A DNA stretch of 64,000 nt, from contig NZ_CP073315.1 of the NCBI RefSeq assembly GCF_018140925.1, positions 2,046,001 to 2,110,000 on the forward strand, given 5' to 3'. The notes under the pieces were generated by a model. The model made no database searches and was not told the DNA's origin. It was given only the letters and a program-made list of their open reading frames with translations. Within the stretch, counting starts at the first letter, position 1. Every line of letters starts with the position of its first letter. This document shows, one piece after another, positions 53,944-62,750 of this stretch. Origin of the DNA: Psychrobacillus sp. INOP01. GTDB taxonomy: Bacteria > Bacillota > Bacilli > Bacillales_A > Planococcaceae. A program made the position numbers and the translations under genes.

Positions 53944-55371
53944 ATGAAGAAATGGATTATTTCTACGTCTTTGCTTTTTATATTTTTTATACAAGAACCT
54001 GTCGATGCCAAAGTGATTTGGAATGGTAGTGAAATTGTAGAAGACCAAAGAGGGAAAATGACGTTCACAAAAGATGTGAAAGTCTATAAAAAATTACCGA
54101 ATGGACAATTTGAATCATTAGTCGTCAAACGAAATAACTATTTCCGTGTATATGATATAGAAAATCAATACTCTACTAAACCCTATTATTGGATGAGTGG
54201 GGGCTATCGTGTACAAGCAACGAATTTAGTTATCTTTAAAGAAGTTCCTTATGAGATTATCGATAAAGTTATGAATGAGCATTCATATGTCGTAACAAAT
54301 AAAAACGGTGGTGAATTCCGATCACGCCGTTCAAATATGTTAGGTAACGTAGTTGAAACTGTTCCATATGGCTATCAATTTACAGGGCCAGCTATTAATA
54401 ATGGCTATATTACACAATCATTTAGTGAATATATATCTTGTGGCGAGGAATGCGATTATACGATATATAAAAAAGGCTTCATAAATGCAAATAAGGTCAC
54501 GCAACTTAAGATTACAGAAGCACCATATAAAGAAAATACTTATCTTGTCTTAACAAAAGACACTACTTTATATAAAGATCCTGTAACAAAAACAATAAGT
54601 AAAGCAACTTTCGGTACAACATTTTTGGACCAACAAACCTTAAACGTATTACCAAAAGGAACTGTTGTAAAAACAACTGGTAAATTAGCAAATGGATACT
54701 TACAGATTGAACAGGGTATTATTTCTTTAAATAATGTAGCGACTCTACCGAAGCCCACTACAAAATATCTCCAATACGCACAAGATATTTCGGAATGGAC
54801 TGGATGGAACTATCTATCTATTGCTGGCTATAACCACCATTTTGTTCCTAGAAACACAGCGGTTAAAGTATATAGTACAAATAGTATTAAAGCCTTTGTT
54901 TCTTATAATGGTGTGTATGGATATGTGCCAGAAAACTCACTTTCATCAAAAAAAGCGACTGTTCCTTCTATTTCTGAGACAATCAGTCCAACAGCTAACT
55001 TAAAGATAACGTTTAATAATAATTTTCCAAGAGACCAGACAGAACAAGCGGAAACCACACTTACAAATAATGGAGAAGGTGGATGGACAAATTCAGATGG
55101 ATATGGCTTTCTTTATGAAGAATCAGATACAGCTTTCCGCTTTCAACATCAACACACAAATGATGACTATGGCTGGTTTGAGATTCAAAAGCCAATTAAA
55201 GAAGGAAGCCCGATTAGCCGAGGGGGTAAAGTGCTAACAGTTTATGATACTTATACAACACCTGTAGGTACATTTAAGAATGTTTTTGTAACAGATTTCG
55301 GCTATGTCATTGCACCGGGTTACGGTGTTATCCAATTCTTTGATAGTTACTATACTACTAAAATAGAATAA
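53944..55371 (+). CDS. secreted protein of unknown function
   Basis: A 475-aa protein with a Sec signal peptide (KKWIISTSLLFIFFIQEPVDA, cleavage probably after VDA, about 22). The mature part is rich in Tyr, Thr and Asn, with repeating beta-type segments (TKDVKVYKKLPNGQF, TKDTTLYKDPVTKTI, NTAVKVYSTNSIKAF), each beginning like a bacterial SH3 strand. The C-terminal 90 residues end in TPVGTFKNVFVTDFGYVIAP, a motif shared by some Bacillus lipoproteins. It may bind cell wall. ATG 53944 follows AGGAGGGATG. No anchor is seen, so it is presumably released or wall-bound. Confidence 0.65.
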   Translation: MKKWIISTSLLFIFFIQEPVDAKVIWNGSEIVEDQRGKMTFTKDVKVYKKLPNGQFESLVVKRNNYFRVYDIENQYSTKPYYWMSGGYRVQATNLVIFKEVPYEIIDKVMNEHSYVVTNKNGGEFRSRRSNMLGNVVETVPYGYQFTGPAINNGYITQSFSEYISCGEECDYTIYKKGFINANKVTQLKITEAPYKENTYLVLTKDTTLYKDPVTKTISKATFGTTFLDQQTLNVLPKGTVVKTTGKLANGYLQIEQGIISLNNVATLPKPTTKYLQYAQDISEWTGWNYLSIAGYNHHFVPRNTAVKVYSTNSIKAFVSYNGVYGYVPENSLSSKKATVPSISETISPTANLKITFNNNFPRDQTEQAETTLTNNGEGGWTNSDGYGFLYEESDTAFRFQHQHTNDDYGWFEIQKPIKEGSPISRGGKVLTVYDTYTTPVGTFKNVFVTDFGYVIAPGYGVIQFFDSYYTTKIE

Positions 55372-55380
55372 AATGATTAA

Positions 55381-55421
55381 AAAAAACCAGTAGCAAAGAT
55401 AGACTCTGCTACTGGTTTTCA
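55381..55421 (+). terminator. terminator after the secreted protein
   Basis: AAAACCAGTAGCA and TGCTACTGGTTTT pair around a loop of about 11 nt. Confidence 0.85.
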
Positions 55422-55531
55422 ACGTCCACAAATTAGCTAATTTAACTACATCTTTTTGGATAGATCAAGCCAAGCTTATGCTTATTTATGATATGATAAT
55501 ATGATTGTCTTAGCATCAAGGAGGTCACATC

Positions 55532-56428
55532 ATGAAATTAAATAAGGGTGTTTTATTTATATTATTAGGTGCTTCATTTTTTGGTTTTACACCTATATTT
55601 GCTAAACTTGGTTTTAGCTATGGCTACTCACTTGGCCAAATCAATATCGTTCAAATGATTATTTCTTTCTTATTATTATGGTCGTTTACTCTTATTAAAC
55701 GCTCCAGTTTCAAGGGACTTAATAAGAAGAATATTATTCAAATTATGATTACCGGTTGTTTTATCGGATTAACAAGTATTTTTTATTATGGTTCGATGCA
55801 ATACTTGCCCGCTTCGTTAGCCATTATTTTAATGTTCCAATTCGTTTGGATAGGGATTATTTTAGAATGGATTTTCAGCAAAATAAAACCTGCATCTGTA
55901 ACAATATTGTCTATCATTATAATTTTAATAGGGGTCTTTTTTGCTTCGAACATTGTAAATGGAGATATACAAGGCCTACCGTTTAAAGGTTTCATTTTTG
56001 GAATTCTATCTGCATTCACTTATGCTGGTTTTATTTTTTTCAGTGGAAAGGTCGCTGTTAATGTAGATGCATGGACTCGGAGCTCATTGATGGTAACAGG
56101 ATCAACCATCTTAGTGCTTGTCCTATTTATGCATGAAATCCCATCGGTACTGCCATTGGAGAAAGACTTGTTGACTACTGCCGTTGGAGTTTCGTTATTT
56201 GGAGCAGTCCTTCCACCCCTGTTTTTCGCTGTGGGTGCACCTTTAGTTTCAGGAGGAATTGCAAATATATTAACATCCATTGAATTACCTATCGCAATCC
56301 TATCAGCTAGTCTTATTTTGTCGGAAGCAGTAACCCCGCTTCAGTGGTTAGGCACGGCTATTATACTAGTTGCTATTGCGCTAAACGAACTCGGTCCTAA
56401 CCTATTCCGAAATAGAAAGCAGTATTAA
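55532..56428 (+). CDS. EamA/DMT-family transporter
   Basis: A 298-aa protein with ten helices in two EamA repeats (about 8-140 and 150-290); FILLGASFFGFTPIFAKLGF and GFIFGILSAFTYAGFIFFSG start the halves. Such carriers export amino acids or other metabolites. ATG 55532 follows AAGGAGGTCAC. Monocistronic, with two terminators downstream. Confidence 0.8.
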   Translation: MKLNKGVLFILLGASFFGFTPIFAKLGFSYGYSLGQINIVQMIISFLLLWSFTLIKRSSFKGLNKKNIIQIMITGCFIGLTSIFYYGSMQYLPASLAIILMFQFVWIGIILEWIFSKIKPASVTILSIIIILIGVFFASNIVNGDIQGLPFKGFIFGILSAFTYAGFIFFSGKVAVNVDAWTRSSLMVTGSTILVLVLFMHEIPSVLPLEKDLLTTAVGVSLFGAVLPPLFFAVGAPLVSGGIANILTSIELPIAILSASLILSEAVTPLQWLGTAIILVAIALNELGPNLFRNRKQY

Positions 56429-56510
56429 CACTTAATACGAGCAATTGCATAAGCATGTAGACATTTATTTGTTTACTTCCTATATATACCTTTATGCCAA
56501 CCTAAACTGT

Positions 56511-56552
56511 AATCAATCTCGATAAACTTCGAGATTGATTACATTCTTTTTT
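56511..56552 (+). terminator. terminator downstream of the DMT transporter
   Basis: AATCAATCTCGA / TCGAGATTGATT stem followed by a T-rich tail. Confidence 0.85.
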
Positions 56553-56618
56553 ATTTGATTTAGATATAAAGCTGTTATGCAATAATGGGGTAAAAGATAT
56601 ATAGATTCTCGGCAAAAA

Positions 56619-56655
56619 TAAAGGAGTTTAGTGTAAGTCACTAAACTCCTTTTTA
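56619..56655. terminator. second terminator, adjoining a family 2 repeat
   Basis: AAAGGAGTTTAGTG / CACTAAACTCCTTT stem followed by T; the family 2 repeat begins directly after it. Confidence 0.8.
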
Positions 56656-56656
56656 A

Positions 56657-56709
56657 TAACCGCACGTCTTTATGATACGTTTCACCGTAACTGGTGTAAG
56701 TGCGGTTTT
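56657..56709. repeat. small palindromic repeat, family 2
   Basis: AACCGCAC...GTAAGTGCGGTT outer stem enclosing TTATGATACGTTTCACCGTA, itself able to form a small hairpin. Best-paired member of the family. Confidence 0.7.
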
Positions 56710-56761
56710 ATATTGATGATTAAATGATGTATTAGCATAAAACAGAGATCTTTAGCTTCCT

Positions 56762-57418
56762 CTATCTCTCCCAAATTAACGTCATCTCTTGCAAAAGTTC
56801 TTCCCAAGTTTGCTCTTTTGTAATGATTACTTTTTCCAAATCAAATTTTCCATAATATACTGCGTCAACAGTTTTACTATCTGGTAACGTAAATTGCTCG
56901 GGACCTATACTTTCATCCTCCCTTAAAAAGTTCCTCGTAGGTGAATTAGCTATTGTTTCAACATAATAGACTAAGCTGATATTTTTCATTTCTCCATCTA
57001 TTTCAACCTTCATCGGGTGCGTCATATGAGTCCCCGCATGACTTTTCCCAAAATATTCAGCGAAGAGAGTCTGATCGTCTTGCTCTTTAATCACAAATAA
57101 ATCATTTGAATAAGGAATCATTTTTTGGTAATAAAATACATATGAAAATACAGCTAAACATAAAAACAATGTCGTGAAAATAGATCCACCAATAAGTATA
57201 ATTTTTTTGCGATTCCATTTTTTATTGACCTTTTCGAACAAAGTAACTTTATTTTCAATGGGTATATACAATGTTTGCGTCATTTGTTGGTGTTCTTTTT
57301 GGCATGCTTGACATGTTTGTAAATGTTGTCTTACCAGCTCTTTTGTATCTTCACTTACGACATCGTCTACATAAAGCGGTAACAAATCTTGAATAATTGT
57401 ACATTTAATTTCCTTCAT
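56762..57418 (-). CDS. zinc-finger anti-sigma factor
   Basis: A 218-aa single-pass membrane protein. The N-terminal zf-HC2/anti-sigma domain shows CTIIQDLLPLYVDDVVSEDT, RQHLQTCQACQ (H-x3-C-x2-C). A membrane helix lies at about 73-92 (KIILIGGSIFTTLFLCLAVF), and an extracytoplasmic sensor domain of about 120 residues follows. It should hold the co-encoded ECF sigma factor inactive until a wall or membrane signal triggers release. The start overlaps the sigma gene by 14 nt. Confidence 0.85.
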   Translation of the reverse strand: MKEIKCTIIQDLLPLYVDDVVSEDTKELVRQHLQTCQACQKEHQQMTQTLYIPIENKVTLFEKVNKKWNRKKIILIGGSIFTTLFLCLAVFSYVFYYQKMIPYSNDLFVIKEQDDQTLFAEYFGKSHAGTHMTHPMKVEIDGEMKNISLVYYVETIANSPTRNFLREDESIGPEQFTLPDSKTVDAVYYGKFDLEKVIITKEQTWEELLQEMTLIWER

Positions 57419-57893
57419 CTTGTTTCGCCTCCATATACGCTAATATTTTCTTTTTCGCACGGTAAAAGGTCACTCTTGCCCAGCCATCACTTTTTCCAAA
57501 CAACTGCCCAATTTTCTCAAAAGACAGCTCTCCAAATGTACGAAGGGAAAAGACTTCTTTATAGGGCTCTTCCATTGTGTGTAAATAATGATGAATAGCA
57601 AAAGCTTGTTCTTCATTCATTAAATACTCTACGATTTGAACATCTAACACCGATTCTTCTACCCGATTAATCTGACGTTGCTGCTTTTTATAATGCGTAA
57701 AGTATGTATTTTTCGCTATTGTAAAAAGCCATGCTCTAATATCTTTTTTGCCGTCAAATTGATGCATGGACTTTAGAGCCTTAAAAAATGTTTCTTGTGT
57801 AATTTCTTCTGCAATATTTTCATCTGACGCCAGTGATTTCAAATAAAAATAAACGTCTTGAAAATATGCTTGATAGATTTCTTCAAAGTCCAT
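57405..57893 (-). CDS. ECF-type RNA polymerase sigma factor
   Basis: A 162-aa sigma-70 family ECF protein. Region 2 (about 8-75) includes ENIAEEITQETFFKALKSMH and DIRAWLFTIAKNTYFTHYKK; region 4 (about 105-155) includes EPYKEVFSLRTFGELSFEKI and GKSDGWARVTFYRAKKKI. It directs transcription of an extracytoplasmic stress regulon, probably including its own operon. ATG 57893 follows AAAGGGGGGAAGAC. The subgroup cannot be stated. Confidence 0.88.
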   Translation of the reverse strand: MDFEEIYQAYFQDVYFYLKSLASDENIAEEITQETFFKALKSMHQFDGKKDIRAWLFTIAKNTYFTHYKKQQRQINRVEESVLDVQIVEYLMNEEQAFAIHHYLHTMEEPYKEVFSLRTFGELSFEKIGQLFGKSDGWARVTFYRAKKKILAYMEAKQDEGN

Positions 57894-57950
57894 GTCTTCC
57901 CCCCTTTACCTAAATAACTAGCGAAATGTTAAAGCGTTACAAGATCTTCA

Positions 57951-57991
57951 AAAAAAAATAGACATATTCATTTTATCTGAATATGTCTAAC
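57951..57991 (-). terminator. terminator after the ATP-pyrophosphatase gene
   Basis: Minus-strand AGACATATTCA / TGAATATGTCT hairpin with a 7-nt loop followed by a long T-run. Confidence 0.8.
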
Positions 57992-58030
57992 TAATGATTA
58001 ATCTATGAGCTTGTTAAAGAACATACCATT

Positions 58031-58085
58031 ATAACCGCACTTACTTGTGATACGGTTCACCATAGCACTTTCAATGGAGGTTATT
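58031..58085. repeat. small palindromic repeat, family 2
   Basis: ATAACCGCACTTACTTGTGA then TACGGTTCACCATAG, closing with TCAATGGAGGTTAT. It shares the core with 56.7 and 62.0 kb; the outer arms pair imperfectly. Confidence 0.65.
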
Positions 58086-58094
58086 TTCAAAATG

Positions 58095-58775
58095 TTAATT
58101 TTCTAATTCTAATGTTAGGTACAAATATTCACCTTTTGAAGTAATCTCACCATTTCTAACTTTTAAATCTTGTTTAAAAAGTGGCCCACTTATAACTGTA
58201 GTATGGAACTCTCCTGCTTCACCACAAGGGTCGATACCTCTTTCTTCTAACTCTTTTATATATTCTAAAGTAAGTACACGTCCAAGATCTTCTTCTTTCA
58301 TTCCTTTTTTCAGATTAACTGTCACTATCTTTGTTACAAAGCCTAAATGTATAAACTCCTCTACTACATCTTTATGGTTTTTTTGCCAAAGTGGCATACC
58401 AAGTTCAAGCCCTACACTGCTTGTAACTCTTTCATGCCAACAATCTTGTTCTGGTACATCAATATCACCCGTTACAAGCACCTCTGCTCCTAATTCTTTC
58501 GCGTCTTTTAGTAGCTTTACAAATACTCCTTCATAACCTTCCCATGTCGCAGCCCCTGTGTAAAGCGGAAGTCCTATAGATTCTGCTTGTGCTTTAAGAA
58601 CTGATGGAATAAGACTATGTGATCTTGACCTTTCTCCAGTTTCCTCCATCATTACAATAATTCCTATGGCTGTTCCTTCTTGCATAGTTTTATATAATGC
58701 TAAAGTGCTGTCTTTCCCTCCACTATATGATGCTATAAACTTTTTATTTTTTGCACCATCAATCCATTTTTTCAT
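58095..58775 (-). CDS. Dph6-like ATP-pyrophosphatase (adenine nucleotide alpha hydrolase)
   Basis: A 226-aa PP-loop protein. FIASYSGGKDSTLALYKTMQ (about 12-31) is the SGGKDS ATP-binding loop, followed by MMEETGERSRSHSL, VTGDIDVPEQDCWHERV and the C-terminal GIDPCGEAGEFHTTVISGP, the signature of the diphthine-ammonia-ligase family. Bacteria lack diphthamide, so the bacterial role is unknown; an amide-forming ATP-dependent reaction is likely. The start is uncertain: ATG 58775 or TTG 58796, neither with a strong ribosome binding site. Confidence 0.8.
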   Translation of the reverse strand: MKKWIDGAKNKKFIASYSGGKDSTLALYKTMQEGTAIGIIVMMEETGERSRSHSLIPSVLKAQAESIGLPLYTGAATWEGYEGVFVKLLKDAKELGAEVLVTGDIDVPEQDCWHERVTSSVGLELGMPLWQKNHKDVVEEFIHLGFVTKIVTVNLKKGMKEEDLGRVLTLEYIKELEERGIDPCGEAGEFHTTVISGPLFKQDLKVRNGEITSKGEYLYLTLELEN

Positions 58776-59095
58776 TTTTCTATTGCTACTACACAAGATA
58801 TATACAAAAAATAACTTTGAATTCCTATTTATTGTTATATATTTTATTTAGTAGCTTCTCCCTTCTTTTTTATAGATTTATTAAGACCGAAATTATAACA
58901 TCGCATACATTTTATACATCTATCCTCGAAAATAATTTTATTATCTATTATTAACTGTATCACTAAAAACTCCATATTAAAAAGCAGGGAATCCGTTCGT
59001 GATTTCCCCACTTTATTGATGTTATTTCAACTGTTATTTTGTATTTTTAATTTTTAAAGAAGACCCGTCGGCATTTTATATTATACGTCCCTACA

Positions 59096-59593
59096 TTAAA
59101 TTGTCGCTGCTGAGGAAGCGGCTGCTTGGTCAGCCTTCACGCAATCAATTGCGACAACGAACGCAATAATGATGGCCTCCATCTCCTCGTTCAGTATTTG
59201 AACCTTGTAGCTATCTCCCCAAGTGAACCACTCCTTGTTCACTTTACCGATGACTACACCATGCTGCAAGACCTGAAAATCCATATCCCACCAGTTACCA
59301 TGTATCTCAATGTCTGCTGCATCAATCGTATAGCGTGCTTTAAAGAAAGAAAACTCCTTCTTAATCGTTAACACCTCTTGACCATTTACCTCAACAAAAA
59401 ACTTCGGTAAAAAGCTGAACACCTTTTTCGTAATAAGCGCGACTTCATCTCTTGTTGTGTTCATAATAGAGAAAGTCTTTGGAATTTGCATAAAACTACC
59501 CTCTACGTAATAAACATCCTTCTCCTGCTGATCCTTTACCGTAAATTTGCCACTTAGACTGAATACCTTCTGCTTTATATAAAGCTGCTTCAT
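59096..59593 (-). CDS. LURP-one-related (YxjI-like) protein
   Basis: A 165-aa protein of the tubby-like LOR fold, built of beta strands: MKQLYIKQKVFSLSGKFTVK, EGSFMQIPKTFSIMN, YTIDAADIEIHGNWWDMDF, GKVNKEWFTWGDSYKVQI. A helical, alanine-rich tail (IIIAFVVAIDCVKADQAAAS) closes the barrel. Members are thought to sit at membranes or bind lipids; function unknown. ATG 59593 follows GAAGGAGGTGTAGT. Confidence 0.85.
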   Translation of the reverse strand: MKQLYIKQKVFSLSGKFTVKDQQEKDVYYVEGSFMQIPKTFSIMNTTRDEVALITKKVFSFLPKFFVEVNGQEVLTIKKEFSFFKARYTIDAADIEIHGNWWDMDFQVLQHGVVIGKVNKEWFTWGDSYKVQILNEEMEAIIIAFVVAIDCVKADQAAASSAATI

Positions 59594-59775
59594 ACTACAC
59601 CTCCTTCGAAATAGCATATTAATATAGCGCAGATTTCATCATATTATTAATAATTATAGAAATAATTTTTGAAATTTGGACTTGGAAATTTATTTATTCA
59701 ACGTATTATATGTAAATACCTTCTTTACAAAAAAGATATGCTAGTAAAGAAGTTTGCATATCTTGCTAATCTATT

Positions 59776-59820
59776 CGACACTACGGTTCTTCGTAACAAC
59801 ATTAAAGCAAAGTTTCACTT
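59776..59820. repeat. small palindromic repeat, family 2, weak copy
   Basis: CACTACGGTTCTTCGTAACA matches the core ACGGTTCTCCGTAA with one change; outer arms are poorly conserved. Confidence 0.4.
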
Positions 59821-59822
59821 TT

Positions 59823-61874
59823 TCATATACAAGTAAATTTTATAAAAAAAGTAGTTCCTTCAGATCCTGTTTGAATTTCAATTTTTGCGTTATGACGGGC
59901 AGCAATGGCATAGCATATGCCCAGTCCTAAGCCAGTGCCATTATCTTTGGTCGTGTAAAATGGAGTACCCAATTTCTCTAGTATCGCAGGATTGATACCT
60001 TCTCCTTGATCTCGTATTGCAAGAACTACACAATTTTCGTCTCCCTTGTAGGTACTGATGGATAGAAACTTACCTGTGCTCATTGCTTCTAAGCCATTAC
60101 GGTATAAATTTATTATCAATTGTCGTATTTCGTTACGATTTAATAGTAGTTCTGGAATGTCTTTCAGATTAAATTGAATAAATTTGTTTTGATTAAATGT
60201 ATCTATCTTTATTAAAGGAGTAATATCTCGAATAATAGAATTTAAATCTAACATCTGTAAATCGGATGTCTTTGTATTACCTATAGAAAGAAATTCAGTA
60301 ATAATAGAATTGGCACGGTCTAGTTCTTCGATCATTACATTAAAGTAACCATTATGTTTTTCAAATTCGCTTTCTTTTTTTAAAAGCTGCAAAAATCCTC
60401 GTACTGTTGTCATGGGATTTCTAATCTCATGACTAATACCTGCTGCCATCTGACCTATTAAGTCTAGGTTTGATAATCTTTTCAATTCCTTCTCATATTT
60501 CTTTTTTTCGGTTATGTTTTTTAAAAGGCAGCAGATTCCCTCATCATACGGGTAAGCAACTACTTCGTACCAATTATCCCCATAGGCTGAGGTCATTTCA
60601 AAATTTACTGCTATACGCTCTGACATCGCACGATGAAATTCCTTATACATGACCGTGTCTACGCATTCCGGGAAAAGCTCCCATATATTCTTGCCTAATA
60701 CATCTTTTGCCGTTTTCCTTTGCGGCAAATATTGATGTTTATTCATGTAAAGAAATTCCCACTCGCGGCTCAATGCAAAGAATCCATCCGTTATACCATC
60801 AATAACACTTGTAACCTTTTCATTAGCAACAGCTAGTTCCCTTGTTCGCTCTTCTACCATATCTTCAAGTTGGTCCATATATAACAAGTTTGACAACGTA
60901 GGGGCTGTGGCATCGACTATCGATTTTGCTAATTGAATTTGAGATTCATGGTAATTACGAGTTTGACCTCCTAAATTGACAACTGTTATAACTCCTAATA
61001 CTTTCCCCATTGAAACCAGTGGAATCATAAGTAGACTCATACTATCTATATTTGGAGTGTGAATTATACTTTTGGTATTAATAACCTGTTGAATCATAGC
61101 TTCGTAGCTTTGGTTCATCCTTATGCTTTTAAGATTCTCCATCCAAGTCGCTTCTGTCCATTCACAGTCTTTATTTAACTTCATAAATGTGACTGTGTTT
61201 TTTCCCAACGGATCCAGGATGTGGGCTGCACTTTTTTTGCTATCCAAAATCTTTTCTAAGTAGTAAAAACATTTATCAAGACTTTTCTGTACGGAGGAAC
61301 ACATCGATAAATCACGCGTAACATCGAGTAACAACTGCTTTTCTGCAATAAGGTTTTCCTTATATGTTAAATTATTTGCGTTTTGTATTGCAACTGCAGC
61401 CATATTCACATATGCTTCAACACTTTGAATTTCCGACTCTGTTAAATTCATCGGCGTTCCATAATCAAATAAAAAAACTAAACCAAATATTTCTTGTTCA
61501 TATGAGATAGGCAGTGCTAATAAGGATTTAATCTTGAAGGCTCCTACCGATCTCGGATCCGGGCGATTATCCGTTGAGGTATCCGGGATATAGATAGTTT
61601 TTTTAGTTTCAATAACTTCTTTGGCCAGTAGGTCTGTTTCAATATCAATTACCTGTGTATCGAGCGTTATGCCATTCATATCTTCTGGTTTTCCTACAAA
61701 TCCTCTAAATGTGCCATCTTTTTCGGGTAAATAAATACCAACCGAATTACATTGCACGATTTCCTCGGATATTGCCTGCGTTACACGCTGTAAAACTTCA
61801 CGAAGTTTTAACTTTGTATTAATTACTTTTGTTATATCCGCGAGCCTAGAATATCTCGTCTGTTCACTAAACAT
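59823..61874 (-). CDS. cytoplasmic sensor histidine kinase, GAF-GAF-PAS-HisKA-HATPase
   Basis: A 683-aa protein without membrane segments. GAF 1 covers about 15-165 (LREVLQRVTQAISEEIVQCN), GAF 2 about 185-335, and PAS about 350-460 (VIDGITDGFFALSREWEFLY). The H box is AAGISHEIRNPMTTVRGFLQ (about 478-497). The ATPase shows LIINLYRNGLEAM (N), IRDQGEGI (G1) and GTGLGLGICYAI (G2). The H/N/G boxes resemble Bacillus sporulation-type kinases, but no response regulator is adjacent, so it is an orphan. ATG 61874 follows GGAGACC. Confidence 0.88.
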   Translation of the reverse strand: MFSEQTRYSRLADITKVINTKLKLREVLQRVTQAISEEIVQCNSVGIYLPEKDGTFRGFVGKPEDMNGITLDTQVIDIETDLLAKEVIETKKTIYIPDTSTDNRPDPRSVGAFKIKSLLALPISYEQEIFGLVFLFDYGTPMNLTESEIQSVEAYVNMAAVAIQNANNLTYKENLIAEKQLLLDVTRDLSMCSSVQKSLDKCFYYLEKILDSKKSAAHILDPLGKNTVTFMKLNKDCEWTEATWMENLKSIRMNQSYEAMIQQVINTKSIIHTPNIDSMSLLMIPLVSMGKVLGVITVVNLGGQTRNYHESQIQLAKSIVDATAPTLSNLLYMDQLEDMVEERTRELAVANEKVTSVIDGITDGFFALSREWEFLYMNKHQYLPQRKTAKDVLGKNIWELFPECVDTVMYKEFHRAMSERIAVNFEMTSAYGDNWYEVVAYPYDEGICCLLKNITEKKKYEKELKRLSNLDLIGQMAAGISHEIRNPMTTVRGFLQLLKKESEFEKHNGYFNVMIEELDRANSIITEFLSIGNTKTSDLQMLDLNSIIRDITPLIKIDTFNQNKFIQFNLKDIPELLLNRNEIRQLIINLYRNGLEAMSTGKFLSISTYKGDENCVVLAIRDQGEGINPAILEKLGTPFYTTKDNGTGLGLGICYAIAARHNAKIEIQTGSEGTTFFIKFTCI

Positions 61875-61989
61875 TACATGGTCTCCAATCAAAGCCTACT
61901 AAAATTTACAGTATAATTTCTAGCTAACAATCTAGTTCGAGGTCAGTTTACTGTTTTTAATTTTATTTCTGTATTCTATTATACATGGA

Positions 61990-62045
61990 AAACCTCTATT
62001 ACTTATGATACGGTTCTCCGGAACTGGTCTAAGAGCAGTTACTAT
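61990..62045. repeat. small palindromic repeat, family 2
   Basis: AACCTCTATTACTTATGATA and CGGTTCTCCGGAACTGGTCT followed by AAGAGCAGTTA. Confidence 0.6.
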
Positions 62046-62159
62046 AACTTTTTGTGGATATGATCAAATTTAACTGGTGGATTGATTAGCTGCCTAGAAT
62101 TCACTATAAACATCAAAATAAAGTTAGTACTCGATACCAATATGAAAATTTATCAAAAA

Positions 62160-62202
62160 TAAAATCCGATTCATAGAGGAATTATGAATCGGATTTTTAT
62201 AA
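62160..62202. terminator. bidirectional terminator
   Basis: AAAATCCGATTCATA and TATGAATCGGATTTTT pair around a loop of 8 nt. Confidence 0.85.
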
Positions 62203-62207
62203 ATTTT

Positions 62208-62264
62208 AAAACTCACTTATTTATGGTACGGTTCTCCGTGATGCCTCTAAATGAGGTTTAGTAG
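62208..62264. repeat. small palindromic repeat, family 2
   Basis: AAACTCACTTATTTATGGTA and CGGTTCTCCGTGATGCC, closing with TAAATGAGGTTT. This copy lies only about 220 nt from the previous one. Confidence 0.6.
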
Positions 62265-62273
62265 TAGACCTTT

Positions 62274-62546
62274 CTAATTTTTATTTCTTTCTAGTAGCAT
62301 ATCCATTTTATTATCCACTTGTAGTAGTACTTGTTTTATTTGTTTAATCTGTTCTTCTTTTTGAACCATCTGCTTGTATTTATCTTGGAATATTACTTTT
62401 ATTCGTAGAAGGTTTTGGATTTCTTCTTTAGACAATTCTTTATTTTGATCGGTATTTTGCAACCTGTCAAAAAGCATTTTGATTTCTTGTAGTGAAAATC
62501 CAGTTTGTTTTAGTTTAAGGATTGTATCAATTATAATATGGCATAA
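62274..62546 (-). pseudogene. 5'-truncated MerR-family regulator
   Basis: The open frame reads IIIDTILKLKQTGFSLQEIK, MLFDRLQNTDQNKELSKEEI, then a coiled-coil tail (EEQIKQIKQVLLQVDNKMDM). It matches the second half of a MerR DNA-binding domain (LK-x-x-GFSL-x-EI) plus the dimerisation helix. The frame upstream meets TAA at once, and the N-terminal helix-turn-helix is missing, so DNA binding is lost. Confidence 0.7.
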
Positions 62547-62582
62547 TTAATGAGATTACAGTTATCCCTTTATATAAAATTG

Positions 62583-62628
62583 AAAAAAGAAGTATCAAGA
62601 ACGTTTAGTTGTTCTTTGATACTTCTAT
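62583..62628 (-). terminator. terminator of the nucleoside permease gene
   Basis: GAAGTATCAA(A)GAAC / GTTC(T)TTGATACTTC stem followed by six T on the minus strand, about 125 nt after the permease stop. Confidence 0.75.
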
Positions 62629-62750
62629 AAAAAACTGACTATGTGCTTACTAATGGTTGTGATTCTTATGCAACTTTTACTAATATTTTTTATTACATTC
62701 CAAACCAAATATCGTTTCAAAGCGGAAACAAAAATGATAAAGAATATCTA

